A DNA stretch of 64,000 nt from UBA4085 sp964556755 (GTDB taxonomy: Bacteria > Acidobacteriota > Aminicenantia > Aminicenantales > UBA4085), in contig CAZKXI010000011.1 of assembly GCA_964556755.1 (NCBI GenBank), positions 26,188 to 90,187 on the forward strand, read 5' to 3'. A program made the translations under genes and the position numbers. This document shows, one piece after another, positions 1 to 9,602 of the stretch. The notes beneath the pieces were generated by a model that worked only from the letters and a program-made list of their open reading frames with translations, was not told the DNA's origin and searched no databases. Numbering within the stretch: position 1 is the stretch's first letter; each line of letters begins with the position of its first letter.

Positions 1-587
1 CCTTCGGCGTGACGCTCCTCGCCCTGGTCCTGGGCACCACCTCGGCCCTGGCCCTGCACCGCTTCGCCCGGACCCGCCTGCAGCGGTTCCACTACACCCT
101 GATCTACATGCCGCTGGTGGTCCCCGAGATCTTGATGGGCATCAGCCTGCTGATGGCCTTCGTGGCGGCCGGCGTCCGGCTGGGCCTGGGGACCATCTTC
201 ATCTCCCACGTCACCTTCTGCGTCTCCTACGTGGCCCTGGTCGTGCTGGGCCGGCTGCAGGACTTCGACTTCTCGGTCATCGAGGCGGCCCAGGACCTGG
301 GCGCCAGCTCCTGGACCACGACCCGCCGCGTCCTGCTGCCGATGCTGGCCCCGGGCCTGGCGGCCGGCGGCCTGCTGGCCTTCACCCTGTCGCTGGACGA
401 CTTCGTCATCACCTTCTTCGTGGCCGGCCCGGGCGCCACGACCTTGCCCATCCGGGTCTACAGCATGATCAAGCACGGGGCCACGCCGCTGATCAACGCC
501 CTCTCGACCCTGCTGCTCGTCCTGACCTTCGTCATCGTCTTCGCCAGCCAGAGGCTGAGCCGATCGAAAACCATGGAGGGGATATGA
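1..587 (+). CDS. potC: Spermidine/putrescine ABC transporter permease PotC (5' end outside window)
   Basis: Inner-membrane permease of a polyamine importer. The frame is open from base 3 with no start, so the N-terminus lies upstream of the window. The visible 195 residues hold about four hydrophobic spans and the binding-protein-dependent transport loop near residues 95-115 (EAAQDLGAS followed by a run ending in LP), where the permease docks the ATPase. It ends with a 4-bp overlap (ATGA) with the PotD-type binding protein, so the two are co-translated. The ATPase and the partner permease presumably lie upstream. Substrate specificity is inferred from the neighbouring binding protein and from polyamine genes elsewhere in the window. 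Confidence 0.9.
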   Translation, partial: FGVTLLALVLGTTSALALHRFARTRLQRFHYTLIYMPLVVPEILMGISLLMAFVAAGVRLGLGTIFISHVTFCVSYVALVVLGRLQDFDFSVIEAAQDLGASSWTTTRRVLLPMLAPGLAAGGLLAFTLSLDDFVITFFVAGPGATTLPIRVYSMIKHGATPLINALSTLLLVLTFVIVFASQRLSRSKTMEGI

Positions 588-1660
588 ACCACGCCGCCGC
601 CCGCCCGCTCGTCCGGGCCGCCCTGGCCCTGGCCGCCGCCGGCTGCCTCGTCGGCCTGGCCGCCTGCGCCAAGCCGTCGTCCGAGGCCCCCGAGGCCGCC
701 GTCCTGCACGTCTACACGTGGGCCGACTACATCAAGCCCGAGCTGGTCAGCCGCTTCGAGGCGGAGCAGGGCTGCAAGGTCGTCATCGACACCTTCGACT
801 CCAACGAGTCGATGTACGCCAAGATCAAGGCCGGGGCCACCGGCTACGACCTGATCATGCCGACCAGCTACATGGTCTCCCTGATGCACGCGCAGGGCAT
901 GCTCCAGAGGCTGGACCGGGCCAAGATCCCCAACGCCGACCGCGTCGACCCCGAGTACCTGGCCGTGGCCGTGGACAAGGCCATGGACCACTCGGTGCCC
1001 TACATGATCACCAACACCGGGATCGCCTACCTCAAGAGCAAGGTCAAGGACTTCGAGCCGAGCTGGACCATGTTCGGGCGGGCCGACCTGAAGGGCCGCA
1101 TGGTCATGCTCAACGACATGCGGGAGACGATCGGCGGGGCCCTGAAGCTCCTCGGCTACAGCCTCAACAGCCGCAGCGAGGAGGAGCTGGCCAAGGCCCG
1201 CGACGTCGTCCTCGGCTGGAAGGCCAACCTGGCCAAGTTCGAGAACGAGCAGTACAAGTCGGGCCTGGCCTCCGGCGAGTTCCTGCTCGTCCACGGCTAC
1301 AGCGGCGACATCCTCCAGGTCCAGGCCGAGAACCCCGACGTGGCCTTCGCCATGCCGCGCGAGGGCGGGACGATCTCCTGCGACGACATGGTCATCCCGG
1401 CCACGGCCAAGGCGGTCGGCCTGGCTCACGCCTTCATCAACTTCCTGCACGATCCCCAGGTGGCGGCCGAGAACACCGACTTCACCCAGTATCTCTGCCC
1501 CAACCGGGACGCCTACCCGCTGATGTCGGAGGCGATCAAGGGCAATCCGGCCATCTTCCTCTCGCCGGAGCTCAAGGCCAAGTGCGAGGTCCTGGACGAC
1601 CTGGGAGCCGACAACGCCAAATGGGTCAAGGTCTGGGACGAGATCAAGGCCGCCAAATAG
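584..1660 (+). CDS. potD: Polyamine ABC transporter substrate-binding lipoprotein PotD
   Basis: Periplasmic binding protein of 358 aa that captures spermidine or putrescine for the PotC-type permease. The N-terminus has a hydrophobic stretch ending in a lipobox (LAAC, Cys28), so it is probably a lipid-anchored form. The mature part begins with the family signature VYTWADYI near residues 43-50 and has the two-lobed pattern of family 1 extracellular solute-binding proteins, with length typical for PotD/PotF. The start overlaps the permease stop by 4 bp. No terminator-like hairpin follows; the next gene has its own -10 box. Whether it prefers putrescine or spermidine cannot be told from sequence alone. 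Confidence 0.9.
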   Translation: MNHAAARPLVRAALALAAAGCLVGLAACAKPSSEAPEAAVLHVYTWADYIKPELVSRFEAEQGCKVVIDTFDSNESMYAKIKAGATGYDLIMPTSYMVSLMHAQGMLQRLDRAKIPNADRVDPEYLAVAVDKAMDHSVPYMITNTGIAYLKSKVKDFEPSWTMFGRADLKGRMVMLNDMRETIGGALKLLGYSLNSRSEEELAKARDVVLGWKANLAKFENEQYKSGLASGEFLLVHGYSGDILQVQAENPDVAFAMPREGGTISCDDMVIPATAKAVGLAHAFINFLHDPQVAAENTDFTQYLCPNRDAYPLMSEAIKGNPAIFLSPELKAKCEVLDDLGADNAKWVKVWDEIKAAK

Positions 1661-1708
1661 CCCGGCTGTCGCCGGCCGGCGGGTGTTGCGCCCCGGCCGG
1701 GAAAGCCC

Positions 1709-1714
1709 TAGAAT
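1709..1714 (+). promoter_or_regulatory. -10 box (TAGAAT) just before the PD40 protein
   Basis: TAGAAT lies 7 nt upstream of the ATG at 1722. A weak TTGCGC at 1685-1690 sits 18 bp further up. Transcription would begin at or within a base or two of the start codon, and there is no Shine-Dalgarno sequence, so the message looks leaderless. Confidence 0.5.
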
Positions 1715-1721
1715 TCCGCGC

Positions 1722-2759
1722 ATGAGAAAGCTCCCGTACGCTCCAGGGCTCGTCCTCGCCGCCGCCGTGGCCCTTGTCGGGGCCGCCGTCTTGCCGGCCG
1801 CCCGCGCCGCCCAGTCCGTCTCCGCCCCCGCCCCGGAGGGGCCGGACGGGCTCCGGGTCTGGAAGGTCCCCAACGTGACGGAAGGGGCGGAGTGCTATTT
1901 CTCGCCCGACGGCCGCTCGCTCATCTACAACGGCAGGGAAGCGGGGGACCCGACCCATCAGGTCTATACCATCCGGCTGGACGGCACGGGGCGCAAGCGG
2001 ATCAACGACAAGGGCGCCGATGCCTGCTCCTACTGGAATCCGAACGGCCAGGGGCTGATCTGGACCTCGACGCGGGACCACCTGGATATGAAGCCGGGAA
2101 ATTTCTCCGATGTTCGCGACTATCCGCAGGGGGCGGAGATCTACACTTCGGACCTCGATGGCGGGCGGGTCTATCGGATGACCGATAACGGCTTCTACGA
2201 CGCCGAGGTCACCTACGCCCCGGACGGGCACAAGATCCTCTTCGGCCGCCAGATCGAGGGGCGGATGGACCTCTGGACGATGAATCCCGACGGATCCGGC
2301 CAGAAGCAGATCACTTTCACCCCCGACTGGCAGGAAGGCGGCGCCGTCTATCTCCCCGACAACAAGACCATCATCACCCGGGCCTGGAAGATGTCGGAGG
2401 AGACCCTCCCGGCCAAGGATATGCAGCTGTTCCTGCTCAACGAGGACGGCTCCGATATCTGCGCGATCACGACCGAGCCCGGAACGCACTGGTCGCCCTT
2501 TCCCGCTCCGGACGGCGTCCACGCCGTCTATGTCAAGCTGCTGCCGCCCCGGAACTTCGAGATCTTCCTGATCGACCTGAGGACCCGGGAGGAGAAGCGC
2601 CTGACCTATTTCGACGGCTTCGACGGCTTCCCCTCGATCTCCCCGGACGGCCGGCTGATGGCCATCTCGACGAGCCGCGGCGCCGCCCCCGGCCAGCGGA
2701 CGCTGAGCCTCTACCTCATGGACATCTCGCCGCTAGCGATTGGACCGAACCAAGAATAG
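1722..2759 (+). CDS. Secreted TolB-like (PD40) beta-propeller protein
   Basis: 345-aa exported protein with a signal peptide over residues 1-31 (MRKLP start, Ala-rich core, AARAAQ cleavage region). The rest consists of repeated blade motifs of the WD40-like/PD40 type, for example FSPDGRSLIY, YAPDGHKILF, FPAPDGVHAVY and ISPDGRLMAI, as in the TolB C-terminal propeller. Such propellers usually bind proteins or polymers, and no catalytic domain is attached. I chose ATG 1722 over an upstream in-frame start because it begins the signal peptide and lies 7 nt after a -10 box. It converges on glnA with 6 bp between the stops. The partner is unknown. Confidence 0.75.
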   Translation: MRKLPYAPGLVLAAAVALVGAAVLPAARAAQSVSAPAPEGPDGLRVWKVPNVTEGAECYFSPDGRSLIYNGREAGDPTHQVYTIRLDGTGRKRINDKGADACSYWNPNGQGLIWTSTRDHLDMKPGNFSDVRDYPQGAEIYTSDLDGGRVYRMTDNGFYDAEVTYAPDGHKILFGRQIEGRMDLWTMNPDGSGQKQITFTPDWQEGGAVYLPDNKTIITRAWKMSEETLPAKDMQLFLLNEDGSDICAITTEPGTHWSPFPAPDGVHAVYVKLLPPRNFEIFLIDLRTREEKRLTYFDGFDGFPSISPDGRLMAISTSRGAAPGQRTLSLYLMDISPLAIGPNQE

Positions 2760-2765
2760 AAGAGA

Positions 2766-4172
2766 TCACAGGAACGGCAGGTAGCGCTCCACCTCGTAGG
2801 GGCTGACCTGCTTGTCGAACTCGGCCCCCACGTTCTTGCGGTAGTCCTCGATCTCCTGGCGCTTGTTGGCGATGAACTTGGCGAAGATGTGCTCGCCCAG
2901 GGTCTCGCGGACCAGGGCGCTCTTCTCCATGAGCTTGACGGCTTCCACCAGGTCGCGCGGCAGGTTGCCGATGCGGAGCCGCTTCTGCTGGGCCGCGCTC
3001 ATCTCGTAGATGTTCGCCTCGACCGGGTCGGCCAGGGCCATCTTCCGCCGGATCCCGTCCAGGCCGGCCGCCAGCATCACGGCCAGGGCCAGGTAGACGT
3101 TGCAGCCGGGGTCCGGCGAGCGGAGCTCGATCCGGGTGGCCTTCTCCTTGCCCGGCTGGTAGCGGGGGACGCGGATGTAGGCCGAGCGGTTGCGCTGCCC
3201 CCAGGCCACATAGACGGGCGCCTCGTAGCCGAGGATCAGCCGCTTGTAGGAGACCACCCACTGGCTGAACACGGCCGAGGTCTCGCGGGCGTGGGCCAGC
3301 AGCCCGGCGGTGTAGGCGTGGGCGGCCGCGGACAGGCTGTAGGCGTCGCGGCCGTCGAAGAAGGCGTTCTGGCCGCCCTTCCACAGAGATTGGTGGACGT
3401 GCATGCCGCTGCCGTTCTGGCCGTTGATCGGCTTGGGCATGAAGGTGGCGTAGAGGCCGTGGCTGCGAGCCACCCGCTTGACCAGGTAGCGGACGAGCAT
3501 GACGATGTCGGCCATGTCCAGGGCCGGGGCGTAGCGCAGGTCGATCTCGTGCTGGCCGTGGGCCACCTCGTGGTGATCGTACTCCGTGGGCACTCCCATG
3601 CGCTGCAGGAGGAGGAGAGTCTCCTTGCGGATCTCGCCGTGTCGGCCGGCGAAGAAGTAGCCGCCCTGGTCGAGGGGCCTGGGCTCATGGTCGTTGGGGA
3701 AGACGAAGAACTCCAGCTCCGGGCCGACTAGGAAGCCGTCGAAGCCGAGCTCCCTCTTGGCCCCGGCCAGGGCCCGCTTCAGGACGTGGCGGCTGTCGGC
3801 GCCGGAGGGCTTGCCGTCCGGCGTGACGATGTCGCCGAACATGACCGCCTCCCGCCAGACCGTGTCGTCGGCGGCTCCATGGTAGGTCCAGGGCAGAACC
3901 CGGAAGGTCTTGGGATCGGGCTGGATGACCAGGTCGCTCTCTTCGATCCGGACGAAGCCCTCGACCGAGGAGCCGTCGAAGCCCTTGCCGTCCCGGAAGG
4001 CGGCCTCAAGCTCCGAGGCCGGAAACGAGAACTCCATGGGACGGCCGAGGATGTCGGCGAAGAGGACCCGGATGAACTCGATCCGGCGGGCCGGGTCGCG
4101 GACCTCGCGGAGGACCTCCTCGGCGTCGGCGAATCCGTAGTCGCGGGGCATGCGGCGGGGGTTCGGGGTCAT
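2766..4172 (-). CDS. glnA: Glutamine synthetase, type I
   Basis: Cytosolic enzyme that makes glutamine from glutamate, ammonia and ATP. It is 468 aa, normal for GSI. The N-terminal signature FDGSSVEGF is near residue 75, and metal/ATP-site segments include GPELEFFVF, HEVAHGQHEIDLR and NGSGMHVHQSLW. At the position where GSI-beta enzymes carry the adenylylation tyrosine loop I read ANIYEMS rather than the NLYDLP-type motif, so control by adenylylation is unlikely and the protein fits the GSI-alpha type. It is divergent from an Lrp/AsnC regulator 141 bp away, an arrangement often linked to nitrogen or amino-acid control. Confidence 0.93.
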   Translation of the reverse strand: MTPNPRRMPRDYGFADAEEVLREVRDPARRIEFIRVLFADILGRPMEFSFPASELEAAFRDGKGFDGSSVEGFVRIEESDLVIQPDPKTFRVLPWTYHGAADDTVWREAVMFGDIVTPDGKPSGADSRHVLKRALAGAKRELGFDGFLVGPELEFFVFPNDHEPRPLDQGGYFFAGRHGEIRKETLLLLQRMGVPTEYDHHEVAHGQHEIDLRYAPALDMADIVMLVRYLVKRVARSHGLYATFMPKPINGQNGSGMHVHQSLWKGGQNAFFDGRDAYSLSAAAHAYTAGLLAHARETSAVFSQWVVSYKRLILGYEAPVYVAWGQRNRSAYIRVPRYQPGKEKATRIELRSPDPGCNVYLALAVMLAAGLDGIRRKMALADPVEANIYEMSAAQQKRLRIGNLPRDLVEAVKLMEKSALVRETLGEHIFAKFIANKRQEIEDYRKNVGAEFDKQVSPYEVERYLPFL

Positions 4173-4313
4173 GGCGTCCTCCTGGCTCCGACGGGGCTTG
4201 TGGAACGCCGCCCGATCCCTTAGACTGGGTTCCGACGACGGCCCCGGCGTCCTGACTTGCCCGCTATTCTAGTGAGGCCGCGCGGGGCTGTCAACGCCGT
4301 CCAGGAGAGAGTC

Positions 4314-4757
4314 ATGATCGAGGCCATGGATCGCAAGCTGGTCAGGGCCCTGAACGCCAACGCGCGCAAGAGCTTCCGGGAGATCGCCAAGGAGCTGGGC
4401 ACCTCGACGACGGCCGTCATCCGCGGGATCAAGAAGCTGGAGGCCTCGGGGGCCATCTCCGGCTACATCCCCGTCGTCGATCCGACGGCGATGGGGCTCG
4501 ACCTGACCGTGGTCGTCTCGCTGCGCATCAATCAAGGCCGGCTTCTGGAGACCCAGCGCCAGATCGCCCGCGATCCCCACGTGGCCCTGGCCCTCGACGT
4601 GACCGGGGAATGGGATTCCCTGATCGTGGCCCATTTCCAGGGCCGCGAGGACCTGGACGCCTTCCTCAAGAAGATCAACGGAAACAAGTGCGTGGCCCGG
4701 ACGGTCACCCACATCGTCCTCAACACCATCAAGAACGACCGGCGCCTGGCCGTCTGA
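4314..4757 (+). CDS. Lrp/AsnC family transcriptional regulator
   Basis: 147-aa DNA-binding protein. An AsnC-type winged helix-turn-helix occupies residues 5-55 (DRKLVRALNANARKS, then IAKELGTSTTAVIRGIKKLE). It is followed by the RAM ligand-binding/oligomerisation domain (residues 65-140, including GEWDSLIVAHF). I chose ATG 4314 because it has an AGGAG ribosome site about 7 nt upstream and starts the HTH in the usual place; an in-frame start at 4257 would add 19 residues unlike the family. It is divergent from glnA, so it may govern glnA or itself in response to an amino acid. The effector is unknown. Confidence 0.88.
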   Translation: MIEAMDRKLVRALNANARKSFREIAKELGTSTTAVIRGIKKLEASGAISGYIPVVDPTAMGLDLTVVVSLRINQGRLLETQRQIARDPHVALALDVTGEWDSLIVAHFQGREDLDAFLKKINGNKCVARTVTHIVLNTIKNDRRLAV

Positions 4758-4812
4758 CCGGCCGCCCCCACCCCCGTCCCGCCGCCCCGGCGGCCTTTCC
4801 GGCCCGTCCATA

Positions 4813-4840
4813 TTGACAGGGGGGGCGGATATGCCATAAT
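4813..4840 (+). promoter_or_regulatory. Sigma70-type promoter of speD
   Basis: A perfect -35 TTGACA at 4813-4818, a 16-bp spacer and CATAAT at 4835-4840, about 40 bp before the TTG start of S-adenosylmethionine decarboxylase. It is the clearest -35/-10 pair in the window. Confidence 0.7.
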
Positions 4841-4879
4841 GCCCCTGTTTCGAGCGCCCGCCCGCCGCAGGAGGAAGGA

Positions 4880-5323
4880 TTGCCCAAGAAGGTCTACGAG
4901 CCGGTCGGACACCACTACATCGTCGAAGCCTCGGGATGCAACGCCAAGGTCATCGGCAGCGTCGAGAAGGTCCAGGACATCCTGGTCAAGGCGGCCGAGG
5001 TGGCCGGGGCCACCGTGTGGGCCATCTCCTTCAGCAAGTTCCCGCCCAGCGGCGTCAGCGGCGTCGTGGTCATCTCCGAATCGCACCTCTCGACCCACAC
5101 TTGGCCGGAGCGGCGCTACGCCGCCCTGGACATCTATACCTGCGGCTCCCATGTCGATCCCGAGAAGGCCGTCATCTACGCCCTGGAGGGCTTCGGAGCG
5201 GCGTCGTCCCACATCACCGAGATCACCCGCGGCATCGACGAGGGCGACTCCCGCTTCTTCCACTCCTTCGTGACCTGGGAAGAGGACTTCCGCAAGCACA
5301 TGGACAAGCCATCGTCCAAGTGA
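4880..5323 (+). CDS. speD: S-adenosylmethionine decarboxylase proenzyme
   Basis: 147-aa pyruvoyl enzyme that decarboxylates S-adenosylmethionine to supply aminopropyl groups for spermidine. The self-cleavage site is clear: SESHLSTHTWPE, with cleavage between Glu67 and Ser68, Ser68 becoming the pyruvoyl group. His73 and the downstream CGSHVDPEKA segment are also as in the short prokaryotic class (SpeH/SpeD-1b). The start is TTG at 4880: it follows a strong GGAGGAAGG ribosome site and no in-frame ATG precedes the conserved region. It has its own promoter. With potCD and speB in the window this points to active polyamine metabolism; I found no spermidine synthase here. Confidence 0.92.
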   Translation: MPKKVYEPVGHHYIVEASGCNAKVIGSVEKVQDILVKAAEVAGATVWAISFSKFPPSGVSGVVVISESHLSTHTWPERRYAALDIYTCGSHVDPEKAVIYALEGFGAASSHITEITRGIDEGDSRFFHSFVTWEEDFRKHMDKPSSK

Positions 5324-5466
5324 TCCCGTAAACTTCTTTTACGCCCGGGCGCCCCGTGGGCCCCGCCTCCTCCTGACGCCCCCCGAGGGGAGCGGCTTGG
5401 CATAAAACGTGCTTTGACCATGGGCAGGTGCGCCGCGTGAGACTGATGCTCCCCGTCCCGACGCGT

Positions 5467-5472
5467 TATAAT
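5467..5472 (+). promoter_or_regulatory. -10 box (TATAAT) 6 nt before the M1 peptidase start
   Basis: A perfect TATAAT ends 6 nt before the GTG at 5479, so RNA would start at about the start codon. No convincing -35 is seen. It also argues against the longer in-frame start at 5428, which lies upstream of this promoter. Confidence 0.5.
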
Positions 5473-5478
5473 AGAAAG

Positions 5479-8145
5479 GTGAAGGGTCCGATCACAAAAG
5501 CCGCGGTCTTAGCCGCCGCCCTGCTCGCCGCGGCCGTCTGGGGAAGCGCGCCGGCCCTGCCGGCTCCCTCCTTCGCGCCCGTCCCGATTCAAGCCCCGCC
5601 GGCGCCCGACTCCCTCTGGGACGGCCTGAGCCGGGCTTTCGCCGCCGGTGACTTCGACGGGTACGCGGCGGCTTTCGTGGCCCGGCTGCGGGACAAGGAG
5701 CGCTTGCGGGCCGGAGACCTGCGGGCGACATTCGGGATGACTTCCGTCCTCTTTCGCGTCGCCGGCCGGACGACCGACCCCGACGGGAGGGAGCGGGTCT
5801 TCCTCCAGGCCTTCTTCCAGAACGACCTCTCGGCCATGCTCGAGAGCTGGCAGATCGTGCCGGTCTGGGAGGCCGGCGCCTGGCGCATCTCGGAGAAGAC
5901 CGTCTCCGGCGGCCTCGGGGTCCTCTACAAGCTGCGCCTGCCGTCCGGCCCGGCGACCCGGGCCGAGCGGATCGAAGTCTCCCACCAGGACTTCAAGCTA
6001 ACCTTCACGAACGCCGTCGTCTTCCATGACAACCTCCCCGACCTGGAGACCGGGTTGATCGTCCTGGGCGAGGGGCGCCTCCGCTTCGCGCCGGCCAACG
6101 CCGCCGAGCGACATCAGCTGGAGCTGCGCTATGGGACGCCTTACCTGGAGGACCGGGTCGAGTCGGCCTACCTGCGCTTCTCTCCGGGCTACTTCCAGAC
6201 CCGCGTCCGGATCGAGAACGAGAGGCCGGCCGATCTTCCGGCCGCGGAGGCGGCCGGATGGACGGCCCGGGCCGCGGCGCTGTTCCGGGAGAGCTACGGG
6301 GAGTCCTTCACGGTGGAGAACTCCCTGACCGGCGAGCCGATGACCTTCCTGCCCCGCGACGAGCAGGTCGTCTTCGAGCTCCAGGCCCGCCGCGCCGGGC
6401 CTCTGACTTATGTCTTCTCGCCCTACGCGGAGGACGAAGTCCACCTGGCCTCGCGCCGTCCCGACCGGATCATCAGCCTCTACACGCCCGAGCCCGAAGG
6501 CCCGCCGCTGAGGCGGATGGTCCTGTCCTTCGACCGCCGGGCCGACATCCGGCGGTGCCGGGTCGACATCGACCTGCAGCCGGAGCGCCGCTATCTGTCC
6601 GGACGGGCTCGCCTGGAATTCGCGGCCCGCGTCGACGAGGTCGACAGCCTGCGCTTCAACCTCCACCCCGCCCTGGACATCCTCCGCATCCAGGACCAGG
6701 CCGGCCGCTCCCTGTTCTTCACCCAGGACAAGTCGCGCGGCCTGCTCTACGTCTTTCTCCTGGAGGCGATGCCGAAGAACGCGGAGGCCTGGATCGAAGT
6801 CCTCTACCGGGGCGTCCTGAGCCCGCCGGCTCCGACCTCCGACGACTTGGCCGCCGGGCAGGCCGGGGGAGCGGCGGCTATGGGCGCCCCGGCCTACGAG
6901 ACTCTTCTCTACAGCCAGTCGGCCTATTGGTACCCCGCGCCGCCCGAGGACGACTTCTTCGAGGCGTCCCTTCGGGTCGTCGTGCCTCCCGGGTACTCCT
7001 GCGTGGCCAGCGGCCTGGAGACGGAGAGGGGCATCGTCGACAACCTCGGCCGTGTCACCGCTTTGGAGAAGGTCGGGCATCCCTACTTCGGCTTCCAGAG
7101 CCGGCAGCCGCTCCGCTACCTGTCCTTCCTGGTCGGGCGGCTGGCGCCCATCGGCGGCGGCCCGGGACCGGATCCCGGCCCCCCGGTCGAGGCCTTCTAC
7201 GCGTCCGACATCCGCTTGCCCAGCCCGTCCCTGCCCCAGGACAGCCGTGACATCCTGCGCGTCTTCAGCGGGCTGTTCGGCCCCTATCCCTTCGAGAAGC
7301 TGACCGTCGTGCAAAGGCAGTGGGCGACGGGGGGCGGCCACAGCCCCGCGTCCCTGGTCATCCTCAACGATCTGCCGAGAGCATCCGACGGAACGCGCCT
7401 GTTGGCGGCCAACACCCCGGTCAACCTGGGCCGCTTCCGCATCGGATACCTGGCCCACGAGATCGCTCACCAGTGGTGGGGCCAGGGCGTCTCCTGGGCC
7501 ACCTACAAGGACCAATGGCTGAGCGAGGGATTGTCCCAGTTCTCGGCCGCGCTCTACCTGCGAAGCCGGATGGGGGAGGGGGCCTATCGCGACCTGCTCC
7601 GTCAATTCTCCCGCTGGACGGTCCGCAAGTCCGGGCTGGGGCCGATCCTGCTGGGGACCCGGCTGCGGCACCTCGACTTCGCGGGCTATCAAGCCATCGT
7701 CTACGACAAGAGCGCCCTGGTCATGGCCATGCTGCTGGATGGGCTCGGCGAGGACCGCTTCTTCAGCGGCTTGCGGGACTTTTTCGCCCGCCATCGGGGG
7801 CAGGCCGCGCGGACCCGGGACTTCATCCAAGCCATGAGCGCGGCCGCGGGCCGGGACCTGAAGCCCTTCTTCGACCGCTGGCTCGGCAGCCATCTCCTGC
7901 CGGAGCTGCAGGCGTCCCACTCCCTCCATGTCGTGGACGGCCGGCCGGTCCTGCGGCTCAGCCTGACCCAGACCGGCCCGGCTTTCGCCTTCCCGCTGTG
8001 GGTCGCCTGGACCGAGGACGGGCGGAAGGTCCGCCGCTGCCTGGATATCGATGCGGCGGCCAAGACCTTCGACATCCCCTGCGCCGGCCGGCCGAGCCGG
8101 GTCCGCTTCGACCCCGACGGCATCTTCCCCGGGCGCATCCTTTAG
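5479..8145 (+). CDS. Secreted M1-like zinc metallopeptidase (aminopeptidase N fold)
   Basis: 888-aa exported protein. Signal peptide over residues 1-32 (KAAVLAAALLAAAVWGSAPA). Residues 30-330 are an N-terminal region I do not recognise. From about 350 the protein follows the M1 fold: beta-sandwich domain, then the catalytic site HEIAH (660-664) with the third zinc ligand Glu683 in SEGLS, exactly HEXXH-X18-E. The substrate-loop GAMEN motif is replaced by TGGGHSPAS, so exopeptidase specificity may differ from aminopeptidase N. GTG 5479 is chosen as start because a perfect -10 box lies just upstream and it opens the signal peptide. It probably degrades peptides in the periplasm or outside the cell. 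It converges on the response regulator. Confidence 0.82.
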   Translation: MKGPITKAAVLAAALLAAAVWGSAPALPAPSFAPVPIQAPPAPDSLWDGLSRAFAAGDFDGYAAAFVARLRDKERLRAGDLRATFGMTSVLFRVAGRTTDPDGRERVFLQAFFQNDLSAMLESWQIVPVWEAGAWRISEKTVSGGLGVLYKLRLPSGPATRAERIEVSHQDFKLTFTNAVVFHDNLPDLETGLIVLGEGRLRFAPANAAERHQLELRYGTPYLEDRVESAYLRFSPGYFQTRVRIENERPADLPAAEAAGWTARAAALFRESYGESFTVENSLTGEPMTFLPRDEQVVFELQARRAGPLTYVFSPYAEDEVHLASRRPDRIISLYTPEPEGPPLRRMVLSFDRRADIRRCRVDIDLQPERRYLSGRARLEFAARVDEVDSLRFNLHPALDILRIQDQAGRSLFFTQDKSRGLLYVFLLEAMPKNAEAWIEVLYRGVLSPPAPTSDDLAAGQAGGAAAMGAPAYETLLYSQSAYWYPAPPEDDFFEASLRVVVPPGYSCVASGLETERGIVDNLGRVTALEKVGHPYFGFQSRQPLRYLSFLVGRLAPIGGGPGPDPGPPVEAFYASDIRLPSPSLPQDSRDILRVFSGLFGPYPFEKLTVVQRQWATGGGHSPASLVILNDLPRASDGTRLLAANTPVNLGRFRIGYLAHEIAHQWWGQGVSWATYKDQWLSEGLSQFSAALYLRSRMGEGAYRDLLRQFSRWTVRKSGLGPILLGTRLRHLDFAGYQAIVYDKSALVMAMLLDGLGEDRFFSGLRDFFARHRGQAARTRDFIQAMSAAAGRDLKPFFDRWLGSHLLPELQASHSLHVVDGRPVLRLSLTQTGPAFAFPLWVAWTEDGRKVRRCLDIDAAAKTFDIPCAGRPSRVRFDPDGIFPGRIL

Positions 8146-8160
8146 CCAGGCCGGCGGAAC

Positions 8161-8174
8161 GGCGAATCTTCGCC
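8161..8174. terminator. Small hairpin between convergent genes
   Basis: GGCGA and TCGCC form a 5-bp stem with a 4-nt loop in the 55 bp between the M1 peptidase and the response regulator stops. No T-tract follows on either strand, so a terminator role is only possible, not shown. Confidence 0.3.
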
Positions 8175-8200
8175 CCGGACCCGGCGGCGCCTGATCCCGC

Positions 8201-9598
<1,398 letters not shown>

Positions 9599-9602
9599 GG
9601 GC